A stretch of 38,531 bases of DNA from a bacterium (GTDB lineage Bacteria; Sysuimicrobiota; Sysuimicrobiia; Sysuimicrobiales; Humicultoraceae), in NCBI GenBank assembly GCA_030018905.1, contig JASEHJ010000004.1:1-38531 (forward strand), in the 5' to 3' direction. Each line of letters opens with the position of its first letter. Position 1 is the first letter of the stretch. A model generated the notes under the pieces. The model was given only the letters and a program-made list of their open reading frames with translations. It was not told the origin of the DNA and did not search any database. This document shows positions 18,654 through 28,225 of the stretch, piece after piece. The position numbers and the translations under genes were made by a program.

Positions 18654-18931
18654 GCTCCGGCGAGGTGCTCCCGGATCACGGTTTCGGCGCGGCCGGCGAT
18701 CTCTTCCCACGCTGCCGCCGGGTCGCGCGTGATGGTGACGAAGTCGTTCAGCACAAACACCTGAACGACACCAGGGATGGCAAACAGACCGGCCGCCAGC
18801 GGGTGGCCGGCGGCCTCCTCCGCTGAGCGGAATGTCTGACTGCGGCCCTCGGTTAACCTCCGGCCGACCACGAACTTCAGGGCGTTAGCGTTGGGTGTAG
18901 GCAGGATCTTCAGGGTCAACTGATCACTCAC
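18650..18931 (-). CDS. Stand-alone Nfu N-terminal (scaffold-N) domain protein
   Basis: This 93-residue protein has the start of Nfu/NifU scaffold N-terminal domains (LTLKILPTPNANALKFVVG), then AIPGVVQVFVLNDFVTITRD, a well conserved pattern of that family. The CxxC-bearing NifU C-terminal domain that normally carries the cluster is absent, and the protein has no cysteine. It may therefore be a partner or adaptor rather than a carrier. The GTG at 18931 is chosen because GAGGAG precedes it by 6 nt. Its gene is convergent with the E2 gene and overlaps its stop by four bases. Confidence 0.72.
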   Translation of the reverse strand: MSDQLTLKILPTPNANALKFVVGRRLTEGRSQTFRSAEEAAGHPLAAGLFAIPGVVQVFVLNDFVTITRDPAAAWEEIAGRAETVIREHLAGA

Positions 18932-18974
18932 TTCGGTCTCCTCAGATGATCCCGAGATGATCCAGGCATTCCGC

Positions 18975-19880
18975 TCAGTGGACCTTGGCGTCGCCGCGGC
19001 CGCCCGGCATCTCACAGTACCAGGCCACCAACCGCGCGAGGGCGATCAAGGGGGCGAGTCCCGCTCGGATTCCGCCCAGCATGCGGTCCGTGGAGTGGAG
19101 CCCGCCGGAAGTCAGCATCTGCCACCGCAGTTCGATGAGTGCTCCTAGATGAAGTGCCAGATCCATAGTCATCAGCCCGGCATCGGCGAGGGGTAGGAAC
19201 ACCTGCCAGCGTCGGGGCGGTCTTTCCATGTCGAACATCGTGAGCATGGCCTTGGCTATGCCGGTCGCGGCGCCCGCGGCATTGCTGAACCACCCCACCG
19301 ACTGGCCGAGCCCTTCGGGGTCTCTCGCCACAGCTTCCAGATCGCGCGTGGTCGCCTCGAGCACGGCCACGGAGGCCAGGATCCGGCCTATGCGCCAGCC
19401 GATGCGGATCGGATCCAGATACTTGGGCGGCTGCGGTAGCACGAACCCGGTAGTGGCCGTCACGGCAAGACCTAGCGATCGCGCCTGCGCGATGGCCTCC
19501 TTGGCGTCATCCAGCAGGCTGGTGCGTTCATCCGCTATCCGTTGCCGGGCCTGCTCGAAGAAAGCCTCACGCACCCGGGGGAGGTTGTCCACCAACAGCG
19601 TTCCGCTGCTCAGAACCTCGTGGATGACCGGAAGGATGTGCGAGTTGAGCGCGAACGGCATGACTATGCCTGGTTCGCCTCCCAGGGGGTGGGCGTCCGA
19701 GACACGGTCGAGGAATTCGCGCACCTCGTCCTCTTCTATGCCGTCGTCAAAGACCAGCCCCAACTCTATGTCCGTGTCGGGGTAGCTCGGCCCTTGACCG
19801 TATCGGCCGTAGAGATAGACCGCCGCAACCTCGCGCGGCTGCGCAAAGAACGCCTTCAAATTCTCGATTGCCTGCACCAT
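18975..19880 (-). CDS. Nucleotidyltransferase fused to a HEPN/HepT-like helical domain
   Basis: The N-terminal part (about 1-115) is a minimal nucleotidyltransferase: LYGRYGQGPSYPDTDIEL with D35 and D37, where G-R replaces the usual G-S. The C-terminal half (about 155-290) is all-helical and resembles HepT proteins: GIAKAML, then LADAGLMTMDLALHL and ELRWQMLTSGG. In HepT the last stretch reads R-N-x-x-V-H-x-Y, the RNase motif; here R252 stays but the His position is T257. MntA and HepT are usually two proteins of a toxin-antitoxin pair. The 301-residue start at ATG 19880 is 3 nt from GGAGG; GTG 19877, at 6 nt, is equally likely. The domain assignment is by eye. Confidence 0.6.
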   Translation of the reverse strand: MVQAIENLKAFFAQPREVAAVYLYGRYGQGPSYPDTDIELGLVFDDGIEEDEVREFLDRVSDAHPLGGEPGIVMPFALNSHILPVIHEVLSSGTLLVDNLPRVREAFFEQARQRIADERTSLLDDAKEAIAQARSLGLAVTATTGFVLPQPPKYLDPIRIGWRIGRILASVAVLEATTRDLEAVARDPEGLGQSVGWFSNAAGAATGIAKAMLTMFDMERPPRRWQVFLPLADAGLMTMDLALHLGALIELRWQMLTSGGLHSTDRMLGGIRAGLAPLIALARLVAWYCEMPGGRGDAKVH

Positions 19881-20026
19881 GAGCCTCCGCTTGCCCCCCA
19901 GTGTACACCGCCCTTTCCCCCGCCTCAACCATGGGGGCGTGTTTCCGGGCGGAGGTGATAAATAGCGCGGGGTGGAATTGTGTGGTTCGTTCGGCGCATC
20001 TGCGGATTGAGGAGGCATGTTGCAAG

Positions 20027-21595
20027 ATGACACCAACCGGGACAATCCCGATGCCTGACGAGATGTGGCGCGTCGGGATGGCCGCCGTACCTATTGTGAT
20101 CGTGCTCGTGGGTTTGCTCGGTCTGAACTGGAGCGGCGTGCGGTCCGGCGCCGTAGCGCTGGCTGCCGCCGCGGCCATTGCGCTGATCGCATTTGCGTTG
20201 CCCGCGGGTGCCGTGGCCGTTGCGCTGTGGCGCTCTCTTGCCTTGAGCCTTCACGTGCTCTACATCATCTGGGCCGCCCTGGTCCTGTACAAGTTCGCCG
20301 ACGAGTCGGGCGCGATACGGAGCATCGGGCGCGCCATCGGGCGCCTCACCAGCGACCGCATATTGCAGTTGCTGATCATCGGGTTCGCTTTCAGTTCGTT
20401 CCTGCAGGGAGTAGCCGGGTTCGGGGTGCCGGTCGCCGTCACCGCTCCACTGCTTCTGGGGCTGGGTTTCACGCCGCTTGAGTCTGCCGCGATCCCTTTG
20501 ATCGGCCACGCTTGGTCGGTGACGATGGGAGACATGGCCTCCTCGTTCCAGGCGCTCCGCGCCGTCACCGGCCTGCCGCCGCATGAGATGGGCAACTGGA
20601 TCGCGGTGTTCCTGGGGCTCTCCGCGGTCGCAAGCGGGTTTGCGGTCGCCCACATGCACGGCGGAACCCGATCAGCTGGGCGCGCCTTTGGCTCGATTCT
20701 GACGATGGGCCTGGCGATGGGCCTGACGCACCTGGTGCTTTCGGTTACGCAGCACTGGACGATCGCCTCGTTCGGCGCCGGAATGGTCGGCCTTGCCGTC
20801 GGCATCGGACTCGCGCGACTGGGCAGGCGCGGTGACGCGGGCGAGGCGCCCGCGAGCTCCGGTGTCGGGGAGATGTCGTTCCAGATGGCCTTTCTGCCCT
20901 ACTACGTCCTGATCGCGGTGATCGCCACCGCCACGTTCGTGCCCGGGCTGCACCAAGCCCTTGAGCGCGTGGCATTCGCCTTCAGGTACCCCGAGATCAC
21001 GACCGGTCTGGGCTGGAAGACGGGTGCAGGAGCGTTTACGATCCCGGTCTTCGGCCACCCCGGCGCGCTACTCCTGTACGCTTCCGGGATCGCGGCTGTG
21101 CTGTTCAAGCTCTTGGGCCGCCCATCGCCCAACTGGAGCGCCGTCTGGAAGGGCGTGCGCAAGCAGGGACTACCGACAACGCTAACTATACTGACGCTGG
21201 TCGGCGTGGCGATGATAATGCTCTACAGCGGCATGACCTACCTTCTTGCTAGGGGGCTCGTCCTGCTGGTGGGATCCTTCTTCCCTATGATTTCGCCGCT
21301 CATCGGCCTGCTGGGAGCTGTGATCACAGGCAGCAACACCAACTCGAATGTCTTGTTCGGAGCGCTTCAGCGCGACGGGGCGCAGATGCTCGCCATGAAT
21401 CCGGCTCTAATGGCCGCGTTGCAGTCCTCCGGGGGCTCGCTCGGTTCGATGATTGCGCCGGCAAAGGTAGTACTGGCGACCGCAACCACCGGGCTTCTAG
21501 GGCAGGAAGGTAGGGTCATGCGGGCCACCGCTCCGTACGCGATCGCGATGACCGCGGCACTCGGCCTGCTGGGATGGATCCTGCTGTCGCGATAG
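20027..21595 (+). CDS. lctP: L-lactate permease (LctP family)
   Basis: This 522-residue integral membrane protein has about 12 or more hydrophobic segments. Diagnostic stretches of lactate permeases are SFLQGVAGFGVPVAVTAPLLLGLGF, GSNTNSNVLFGALQ and LGQEGRVMRATAPYAI. It would import L-lactate (or glycolate) with protons. The ATG at 20027 is preceded by GGAGG at a long spacing of 11 nt; another in-frame ATG at 20051 also precedes the first membrane helix. Nearby PDH and acetyl-CoA synthetase genes fit use of lactate and acetate, but no lactate dehydrogenase is in the window. Confidence 0.85.
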   Translation: MTPTGTIPMPDEMWRVGMAAVPIVIVLVGLLGLNWSGVRSGAVALAAAAAIALIAFALPAGAVAVALWRSLALSLHVLYIIWAALVLYKFADESGAIRSIGRAIGRLTSDRILQLLIIGFAFSSFLQGVAGFGVPVAVTAPLLLGLGFTPLESAAIPLIGHAWSVTMGDMASSFQALRAVTGLPPHEMGNWIAVFLGLSAVASGFAVAHMHGGTRSAGRAFGSILTMGLAMGLTHLVLSVTQHWTIASFGAGMVGLAVGIGLARLGRRGDAGEAPASSGVGEMSFQMAFLPYYVLIAVIATATFVPGLHQALERVAFAFRYPEITTGLGWKTGAGAFTIPVFGHPGALLLYASGIAAVLFKLLGRPSPNWSAVWKGVRKQGLPTTLTILTLVGVAMIMLYSGMTYLLARGLVLLVGSFFPMISPLIGLLGAVITGSNTNSNVLFGALQRDGAQMLAMNPALMAALQSSGGSLGSMIAPAKVVLATATTGLLGQEGRVMRATAPYAIAMTAALGLLGWILLSR

Positions 21596-21610
21596 GATGC
21601 GGGCGCGCCT

Positions 21611-23008
21611 TCATCCCTTAGCCGGCCATCCAAGTGCCTGCTCGATGACACGCGCGCAACCGAGGAGCGTGCCCTCGCGGAATCGGTCTGCGGCCAGTTG
21701 GACCGCCACGGGAAGCCCTTCGTCGGTTAGGCCTGAGGGGAGGACGATCGCTGGAAGGCCTGCCAGGTTGTACAGCCGTGAGAACCTGCCCAGCAGTCGG
21801 CGCACCTGGGGCCATGCGGATCCCTGCGGGTCGGCATCTGCCAGACGAGGTGCGCCGGCGGGCTGCGCAGGCCCCAGCAGGAGATCCACCTCACCGAAGG
21901 CATCGGAGAGTTCGGCCGTAACCCGCGACTGAACCCCTCGGGCCTCGGAGCGCATCGCGGAGGTGACCTCCTCACCCTGGTCCAGCAGGGCGCGCACGTC
22001 CCGGCCGTAGCGCTCTCTCATCCCCGGATAGGCATCGCGGTGATAGACGGCTGCTTCGGCAAGAAGCAGCGTCACCTGGGCCCAACCGGCCTCCTCGGGG
22101 GTCCGCAGTAGTACCGGACGAACGGTGAAGCCGGCCTCGACGCACACGCGGGCAGCGTCGTCCACCGCCCGGGATGCGACAGGATCGAGGTCCGCCTCGA
22201 AGAACGGGCCGACCAGTCGGCCCACGCGCAGGTTCGGCCGGACCCGCGCCACCTGCTCAATGTAGGCGTCCACCGGCACATCGCGTGAGGCAGGATCGGC
22301 CGGATCCACGCCTGCCATCACGCCTAGGAACAACGCCGCGTCCGTGACGCTCCGTGTTATGGGGCCTACGGTGTCAAACGATCCGGACAGCGGCAGAACG
22401 CCCGCTCGGCTGATCCGGCCGAAGGTCGGCTTCAAGCCCACCACGCCGCAGAGGGCCGCGGGGATGCGTATCGAGCCGCCGGTATCGGTGCCGACCGCGC
22501 CGGCCGCCAGCCTGGCGGCCACGGCCACAGCCGAACCTCCGCTCGACCCTCCGGCGACTCGATCGAGGCGCCAGGGATTGCGAGGGGTACGGCCGTGCGG
22601 GTTGAGGCTGGTCATTCCCAGGGCGAACTCGTGCAGCGTCGTTGTGCCCAGCACGATTGCCCCGGCGGCCTCCAACCGCCGCACCACGGTCGCGGTCTCG
22701 CGCGACGGCTCACTCCCCAGGAACGACGAACCCGCCGTAAGCGGCACGCCCTCAATCTGTATCAGGTCCTTGACGGCAACCGGCACGCCGTGCAGCGGCC
22801 CGCGCCAGCGCCCTGAACGCGCCTCGGTGTCGCGGGTAACCGCCTCGGCTCGGGCGCGTCCGGCCAGGACGGTCACATATGCCGCAACCTCCGGGTCTAC
22901 GCCGGCAATCCGCTCCAGGTACGCTTCAACGGCACCGACGGCGGTGAGGCTCCCGTGGCGGATCCGCTCCGCCAGCGCCAAGGCCGACAGGTCAGTGATC
23001 GCACTCAT
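21611..23008 (-). CDS. Amidase-signature-family amidohydrolase (GatA-like)
   Basis: This 465-residue enzyme carries the amidase-signature Ser-cisSer-Lys triad: K80 (VAVKDL), S155 (GGSSGGS) and nucleophile S179 (TDTGGSIRIPA). The family includes GatA of the Asp-tRNA/Glu-tRNA amidotransferase and many free amidases. No gatB or gatC is adjacent and the substrate cannot be read, so a general amidase is the safest call. The ATG at 23008 has AAGGA 6 nt upstream; the longer frame to 23188 would run into the divergent acetyl-CoA synthetase gene. Confidence 0.82.
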   Translation of the reverse strand: MSAITDLSALALAERIRHGSLTAVGAVEAYLERIAGVDPEVAAYVTVLAGRARAEAVTRDTEARSGRWRGPLHGVPVAVKDLIQIEGVPLTAGSSFLGSEPSRETATVVRRLEAAGAIVLGTTTLHEFALGMTSLNPHGRTPRNPWRLDRVAGGSSGGSAVAVAARLAAGAVGTDTGGSIRIPAALCGVVGLKPTFGRISRAGVLPLSGSFDTVGPITRSVTDAALFLGVMAGVDPADPASRDVPVDAYIEQVARVRPNLRVGRLVGPFFEADLDPVASRAVDDAARVCVEAGFTVRPVLLRTPEEAGWAQVTLLLAEAAVYHRDAYPGMRERYGRDVRALLDQGEEVTSAMRSEARGVQSRVTAELSDAFGEVDLLLGPAQPAGAPRLADADPQGSAWPQVRRLLGRFSRLYNLAGLPAIVLPSGLTDEGLPVAVQLAADRFREGTLLGCARVIEQALGWPAKG

Positions 23009-23115
23009 CGTTGATCCTTTCTTCGGATAGGCGTCTCTGTCCCTCCTGCTGGTAATAGGACTCGGCCACGGTCCGGTGGAATACCCTGCCCAAGCCAAGC
23101 ACCCGGAGGCGACGC

Positions 23116-25071
23116 ATGACCAGCCGTCCCATCGAGTCTTCCATGGATGAACGCCGGAGGTTCCCTCCGCCAGAAACGTTCCGGGCACGGGCCGTCGTGA
23201 CCGACGAAAGAGTCTACGAGGAAGCCGGCCGCGAGCCGGAGGCCTTCTGGGAGCGCGCGGCGGGTGATCTGCACTGGTTTCGCCGGTGGGACCAGGTCCT
23301 TGACTGGAACCTGCCGGACGCGCGATGGTTTGTGGGCGGTCGCACCAACATGGCCTTCAACTGCCTGGACCGCCACCTCACCACCGCCCGGCGCAACAAG
23401 GCCGCTATCCTGTGGGAAGGCGAACCCGGAGAGACGCGCGTCCTGACGTACTGGGATCTTGCGCGTGAGGTGAACCGCTGCGCCAATGCCCTGCTCTCCA
23501 TGGGCGTGCGGCGCGGGGACCGCGTGGCCATCTACATGCCGATGATTCCCGAGCTCCCCATCGCAATGCTCGCCTGCGCCCGTATCGGCGCGGTGCACGC
23601 GGTGGTCTTCGGAGGGTTCTCGGCGGAAGCGCTGCGCGACCGCATCAACGACGCCCAGGCCAAGATGGTCATCACCGCCGACGGCGGCTACCGCAAGGGC
23701 ACGATCATCCCGCTCAAGCGCAACGTGGACCAGGCCATTGCCGATGTTCCTACGGTACGGCACGTCCTTGTGGTGCGGCGCATCGGCGAGGCCGCGGCGA
23801 TCCACATGGTCGAGGGGCGCGACCGGTGGTGGCACCGCGCCCTGGACGGGATGCGCATGGACTCCCCGGCCGAGGAGATGGACAGCGAGGAACTGCTCTA
23901 CATCCTCTACACCAGCGGAACCACCGGGAAGCCCAAGGGCATCGTCCACACGACGGGTGGCTACATGGTCGGAACCTACCTAACCACCAAGTGGATCTTC
24001 GATCTCAGGGAGGACGATCTGTTCTGGTGCACCGCCGACATCGGCTGGGTAACCGGCCATTCCTACGTCGCATACGGCCCGCTGCTGAACGGCGCGTCAA
24101 TCCTGATGTACGAGGGAGCGCCCGACTGGCCGGAGCGCGACCGGTTCTGGGAGCTCGTCGAGAAGTACGGCGTCACCGTCTTCTATACCGCGCCGACCGC
24201 GATCCGCACCTTCATAAGGTGGGGCGCCGACTGGCCGGCACGACACGATCTCTCGACGCTCCGGCTGTTGGGCACCGTGGGCGAACCGATCAACCCCGAG
24301 GCGTGGATGTGGTATCGCAAGCACATCGGGGGAGACCGCTGCCCGATCGTGGATACCTGGTGGCAGACCGAGACAGGGATGATCCTGATCACCCCGCTGC
24401 CGGGGATCACGACGCTCAAACCCGGCTCGGCCACGGTGCCGTTTCCGGGCATTGAGGCCCACGTCGTGGACGAGCACGGCGCCCAGGTCCCGCCCAACGC
24501 CGGCGGCTACCTCGTGCTGCGCCGGCCGTGGCCGGCGATGCTCCGAGGCATCTACGGCGACCCGGCTCGCTTCCGCCGAGAGTACTGGGAGCGGATTCCA
24601 GGAGTGTACTTCACCGGCGACGGGGCGCGGCGCGACGAGGATGGACACTTCTGGTTGTTGGGCCGTGTGGACGATGTCATCAACGTCGCAGGACACCGGA
24701 TCGGCACAATGGAAGTCGAGAGCGCGCTCGTGGCCCACCCCAAGGTGGCCGAGGCGGCCGTCGTCGGGATGCAGCACGAGATCAAGGGGCAGGCGCTGGC
24801 GGCCTTCGTCACGCTCAAGGAGGGGGTTGACAGCGGCGGCGATGTGACCGACGAGCTACGGGCACACGTCACCCAGAAGATCGGCGCGATTGCCCGCCCA
24901 GACCGCATCATGTTCGCCGCGGAGCTCCCAAAGACCCGCAGCGGGAAGATCATGCGGCGACTGCTGCGCGACATCGCCGAGGGCCGCCTGCTGGGCGACA
25001 CAACAACGCTGGCGGATCTTTCGGTGATTCAGGGCCTGCGGGAGAGATACGAAGAGGACGTCCAGGACTAA
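23116..25071 (+). CDS. acs: Acetyl-CoA synthetase (AMP-forming)
   Basis: The protein (651 residues) is an acyl-adenylate-forming enzyme closely resembling Acs. It has the phosphate-binding loop [11 protein letters not shown] (265-275), WWQTETG, the hinge region [15 protein letters not shown] and the C-terminal [11 protein letters not shown] with catalytic Lys611, the residue acetylated in Acs regulation. The acetate-pocket region ([18 protein letters not shown]) matches Acs rather than longer-chain ligases. GGAGG lies 6 nt before the ATG. It is divergent from the amidase gene over 107 nt and ends 4 nt before the convergent sigma factor gene. Confidence 0.93.
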   Translation: MTSRPIESSMDERRRFPPPETFRARAVVTDERVYEEAGREPEAFWERAAGDLHWFRRWDQVLDWNLPDARWFVGGRTNMAFNCLDRHLTTARRNKAAILWEGEPGETRVLTYWDLAREVNRCANALLSMGVRRGDRVAIYMPMIPELPIAMLACARIGAVHAVVFGGFSAEALRDRINDAQAKMVITADGGYRKGTIIPLKRNVDQAIADVPTVRHVLVVRRIGEAAAIHMVEGRDRWWHRALDGMRMDSPAEEMDSEELLYILYTSGTTGKPKGIVHTTGGYMVGTYLTTKWIFDLREDDLFWCTADIGWVTGHSYVAYGPLLNGASILMYEGAPDWPERDRFWELVEKYGVTVFYTAPTAIRTFIRWGADWPARHDLSTLRLLGTVGEPINPEAWMWYRKHIGGDRCPIVDTWWQTETGMILITPLPGITTLKPGSATVPFPGIEAHVVDEHGAQVPPNAGGYLVLRRPWPAMLRGIYGDPARFRREYWERIPGVYFTGDGARRDEDGHFWLLGRVDDVINVAGHRIGTMEVESALVAHPKVAEAAVVGMQHEIKGQALAAFVTLKEGVDSGGDVTDELRAHVTQKIGAIARPDRIMFAAELPKTRSGKIMRRLLRDIAEGRLLGDTTTLADLSVIQGLRERYEEDVQD

Positions 25072-25075
25072 GCGA

Positions 25076-25798
25076 TCAGGCCGCCGGCGGATCTGGCATC
25101 AGCATCCTGCGCAGCCGGTGTAGCGCCGAAGCCAGAATTCGGGAAACGTGCTTCTGGGACACGCCGATGCGCTCGGCGCACTCCGACTGCGTCAGATCGG
25201 TAAAGAAGATGTGGAAGACGACGACACGCTGGATCGTGTTGAGGGTCTCCAGCGCTTCTATCAGCATCATCCGATCCTCTACCGGCACCGCCAGCCAGGC
25301 CGCCTGCCGCCGTCCGGCCATGTCCGCGTCCACCCTGGGCTGCCCGCCCTCTCCCTCTACATCGAGCGAGATGGTTCGGACCACCTGACGCGTCTTGAGG
25401 GTCTTGGTCAGCGATTCCGCGTCCATGGAGAGCATCTCGGCCAACTCGGTGAGGCCGGGGTAGCGGCCGCTCTCGCCGAGATGCTCGCCCACCGCCTGCT
25501 CGATCTGACCGTTGACCTGCTCCAGCCACCTGGGCCTGCGCAGCAGCGACGCATGATCCCGCAGGTAGTGTCGGATCTCCCCACGGATGAAATGGCGCGC
25601 AAAGACCAGGAACGGCGTCCCCCTGGACGGATCGAAGAGCTCGATGGCGTTGAGCAATCCCAGGAACCCAACCTGTACCAGATCTTCTTCCTGGCCGGGG
25701 TTCCTGTAGTCGGAGGCGATCCCGCGCACGAGGGGCTCGCACGCGCGCACCAGCGCATCGCGCGCCTCGGGGTCGTGCGTGTGAGCGTAGTGCCGCAC
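25076..25798 (-). CDS. Sigma-70 family factor, sigma-B/F/G-like
   Basis: This 240-residue protein has sigma region 2 (EEDLVQVGFLGLLNAIELFDPSRG.PFLVFARHFIRGEIRHYLRD), a region 3 segment and a C-terminal helix-turn-helix region 4 (LTQSECAERIGVSQKHVSRIL). The architecture is that of group 3 sigma factors used for general stress, sporulation or similar programmes. Neither an anti-sigma kinase nor an anti-anti-sigma gene is next to it, unlike most sigB/F operons. It begins at a GTG 58 nt after the aspartokinase stop, so it may be read through from thrC-lysC. Confidence 0.85.
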   Translation of the reverse strand: MRHYAHTHDPEARDALVRACEPLVRGIASDYRNPGQEEDLVQVGFLGLLNAIELFDPSRGTPFLVFARHFIRGEIRHYLRDHASLLRRPRWLEQVNGQIEQAVGEHLGESGRYPGLTELAEMLSMDAESLTKTLKTRQVVRTISLDVEGEGGQPRVDADMAGRRQAAWLAVPVEDRMMLIEALETLNTIQRVVVFHIFFTDLTQSECAERIGVSQKHVSRILASALHRLRRMLMPDPPAA

Positions 25799-25856
25799 CG
25801 TCTCACCCCCGCTGGTTTCCTTCTTTCAACGGATGAAGCGCGGATTCCTCTTGGGC

Positions 25857-27077
25857 CTACCGGACTCCCTCCAGGTCGAACGCGCTGTGCAAGGCGCGCA
25901 CGGCGTTCTGGATCTCCTCGGCGGAAACCACGCACGAGATCTTGATCTCCGAGGTGCTGATCATCTGGATGTTGACGCCCGCCGCCGCCAACGCGCCGAA
26001 CACCTTGGCGGCCACGCCGGGATTGGTCGCCATGCCTGCCCCGACGACGGACACCTTCGCCACCCCCTCGACGGCCACTACCTCCCCACCGCCGACCTCC
26101 AGAGCGATCCCACGGGTGGTTTCCTCCGCGACCGGGGCGTCGGCCCTGGTCACGGTGAACGAGATGTCCGCCTTGCCGCCGCGGCTGGCAGCCCTGACTA
26201 TCATGTCCACGTTGATATGCCGGTCGGCCAGTGCCGAAAAGATGCGGTGGGCGATGCCCGGGATGTCAGGAACGTCGGCGATCGTGACGCGCGCGACGTC
26301 AACGTCGTGGGTCACTCCTGTCACCGTTCGAATGGGTTCCACGTCGGAAGCCTCCTCAACGAGGGTGCCTGGCGCATCGCTCCAAGTCGAGCGCACGTGC
26401 ATCCGTACACGGTATGCCTTGGCATACTCCACCGATCTGGCCTGCAGGACAACGGCGCCACTGGAAGCCATCTCTAGCATCTCGTCGTACGATAGACGGG
26501 CCAGTTGCCGAGCGTTGGGTTCAATCCTGGGGTCGGCGGTAAATACGCCCGGGACGTCCGTGTAGATCTCGCACTGATCTGCTCCCAGAGCCGACGCCAG
26601 CGCGACCGCGGTAACATCGGACCCACCGCGTCCCAGGGTTGTGATCTCATCCTCGGGAGTGACCCCCTGGAACCCCGCTACGATGACGATGCGGCCTTGC
26701 GCCAGTTCGGCATCTATGCGCCGCCGGTCAACATCGAGGATTCGGGCCTTGGTGTGGACGCCGTCGGTGACGATCCGCACCTGACCGCCGGTCAGGGAGA
26801 TCGCCTGCTCCCCCATTTCCTGGACCGCCATGCTCAGGAGCGCGATCGAAATCTGCTCGCCCACCGCCATCAGCATGTCGAGTTCCCGCGCCGGCGGGCG
26901 CGAGGAGATCTCGCGGGCGCGCGCTATCAACTCGTCGGTCATGTGGCCCGGGGCGGACACGACGACCACCACGTTCGAGCCCCCCCGGCGCGTCGCGGCC
27001 ACGCGGGAGGCGACATGCCGCAGGCGCTCGGACGTCGCAACCGAGCTGCCCCCGTATTTCTGAACGATCAGACCCAC
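25857..27077 (-). CDS. lysC: Aspartokinase
   Basis: This 406-residue enzyme phosphorylates aspartate, the first step towards lysine, threonine and methionine. The kinase domain has KYGGSSVA (7-14), [13 protein letters not shown] and [15 protein letters not shown]. The C-terminal third holds two ACT domains (for example [17 protein letters not shown] and [19 protein letters not shown]), which make the enzyme a target of feedback inhibition. The GTG start at 27077 overlaps the thrC stop by 10 nt, so the two genes are translated together. Confidence 0.94.
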   Translation of the reverse strand: MGLIVQKYGGSSVATSERLRHVASRVAATRRGGSNVVVVVSAPGHMTDELIARAREISSRPPARELDMLMAVGEQISIALLSMAVQEMGEQAISLTGGQVRIVTDGVHTKARILDVDRRRIDAELAQGRIVIVAGFQGVTPEDEITTLGRGGSDVTAVALASALGADQCEIYTDVPGVFTADPRIEPNARQLARLSYDEMLEMASSGAVVLQARSVEYAKAYRVRMHVRSTWSDAPGTLVEEASDVEPIRTVTGVTHDVDVARVTIADVPDIPGIAHRIFSALADRHINVDMIVRAASRGGKADISFTVTRADAPVAEETTRGIALEVGGGEVVAVEGVAKVSVVGAGMATNPGVAAKVFGALAAAGVNIQMISTSEIKISCVVSAEEIQNAVRALHSAFDLEGVR

Positions 27078-28063
27078 GGCTCAGCCATCCTAACAGCGTC
27101 GGGGTCCTTCAACCCGTGGCCGGTCAGTATGCAGACAATGTCGCCGTCGGGCAACCCGGCTCCTTGGAGATGCAGGGCACCCGCGGCCGCGGCGGCCGAC
27201 GCGGGCTCAACGAAGACCCCTTCCGCTGCGAGCGCCCGCTGCGCTCCCAGGATCTCCTCATCGCTGACCTGCAGGAACCGGCCTCCTGAAGCCTCAACTG
27301 CCTCTACCGCGCCCTTCCAGCTTGCCGGGCGGCCGATGCGTATCGCCGACGCCACCGTCTCCGGCCGGACCACGGGCGAACCGCGCACCAGGGGGTTCGC
27401 CCCCTCGGCCTGCACCCCGATCATCCTGGGACGCGAGGTGATCCGCCCTGCCGCATGGTACCGGAGGAACCCCATCCAGCACGCGGTGATGTTGCCGCCG
27501 TTCCCCACCGGAAGAACCACGGCCGCCGGCGCACGTCCCAACGCGTCGCAGATCTCGTATGATGCCGTGGCCTGGCCCTCAAGTCGAAACGGGTTGAGCG
27601 AGTTGACCAACGCGTATCCCTCTTCCGCGGCCATCTTCACTGCCATGCCGAGAATCTCCTCGAACTCCCCCTCAACCGTCAGTACGCGCGCGCCGTGCGC
27701 GACGGCCTGAACAAGCTTCCCACGAGCCACTGCGCCGGCGGGCAGCAGAATGCTACAGGAAAGACCTGCCCGGGCGGCATAGGCTGCGGCCGAGGCCGCG
27801 GTGTTGCCGGTGGAGGCGCAGATGACTCCACGGGCACCGTCTCCGGCGGCCTGGCTTACGGCAACGGTCATGCCACGGTCCTTGAACGAGCACGTTGGGT
27901 TGCTGCCTTCCAGTTTGAGCCACACCGGACGTCCCAGGCGCCCTTCCAGCCACGATGAGGGAACCAGCGGCGTGCCCCCTTCGTGCAGCGTAACCTTTGT
28001 GGCCAACGGGGGTAGGAACTCCCCGTAGGCGGCGATGATCCCCTTCCAGGCAATGGGTGCCAC
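27068..28063 (-). CDS. thrC: Threonine synthase
   Basis: This PLP enzyme converts O-phosphohomoserine to threonine. Lys61 in [10 protein letters not shown] binds [12 protein letters not shown] and the glycine-rich PVGNGGN segments hold the substrate and cofactor phosphate. The GTG at 28063 is the real start (331 residues): GGGGGAGG lies 4 nt upstream, and the ATG at 28111 lies between the -35 and -10 of the promoter, so it is upstream of the transcript. It forms an operon with lysC, both in the aspartate-derived amino acid pathway. Confidence 0.92.
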   Translation of the reverse strand: MAPIAWKGIIAAYGEFLPPLATKVTLHEGGTPLVPSSWLEGRLGRPVWLKLEGSNPTCSFKDRGMTVAVSQAAGDGARGVICASTGNTAASAAAYAARAGLSCSILLPAGAVARGKLVQAVAHGARVLTVEGEFEEILGMAVKMAAEEGYALVNSLNPFRLEGQATASYEICDALGRAPAAVVLPVGNGGNITACWMGFLRYHAAGRITSRPRMIGVQAEGANPLVRGSPVVRPETVASAIRIGRPASWKGAVEAVEASGGRFLQVSDEEILGAQRALAAEGVFVEPASAAAAAGALHLQGAGLPDGDIVCILTGHGLKDPDAVRMAEPWV

Positions 28064-28092
28064 GGTGCCTCCCCCTGCGCGGTGCTGGCCAC

Positions 28093-28121
28093 CGTATAGC
28101 AGACGAGCCATGGCGTGTCAA
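28093..28121 (-). promoter_or_regulatory. Promoter of thrC-lysC
   Basis: On the minus strand a perfect TTGACA (28121-28116) is followed after exactly 17 nt by TATACG (28098-28093). Transcription would start near 28086, leaving about 23 nt of leader with a strong GGGGGAGG ribosome-binding site before the GTG at 28063. Confidence 0.7.
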
Positions 28122-28184
28122 GGCGTGCCAAGACCGGCGTAGCCACGTCCGCAAAAAGCGACTACTCTAGTGGGGCGCGGACAC

Positions 28185-28206
28185 GGTGGGGTGCGGCATC
28201 CCCACC
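28185..28206. repeat. Inverted repeat before the XRE-TPR gene
   Basis: GGTGGGG and CCCCACC form a perfect 7-bp inverted repeat with an 8-nt loop, ending 19 nt before the ATG at 28226. It may be an autoregulatory operator or an RNA hairpin in the leader. Nothing else supports either reading. Confidence 0.3.
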
Positions 28207-28225
28207 CGCGCAGGGGGACTAACGG

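Noticed and set aside
23005-23949. 314-codon minus-strand frame opposite the acetyl-CoA synthetase
   Set aside because: It is antisense to strongly conserved acs sequence and has no recognisable domain.
28064-28111. ATG at 28111 as the start of threonine synthase
   Set aside because: It lies between the -35 and -10 hexamers of a good promoter, and GTG 28063 has its own strong ribosome-binding site.
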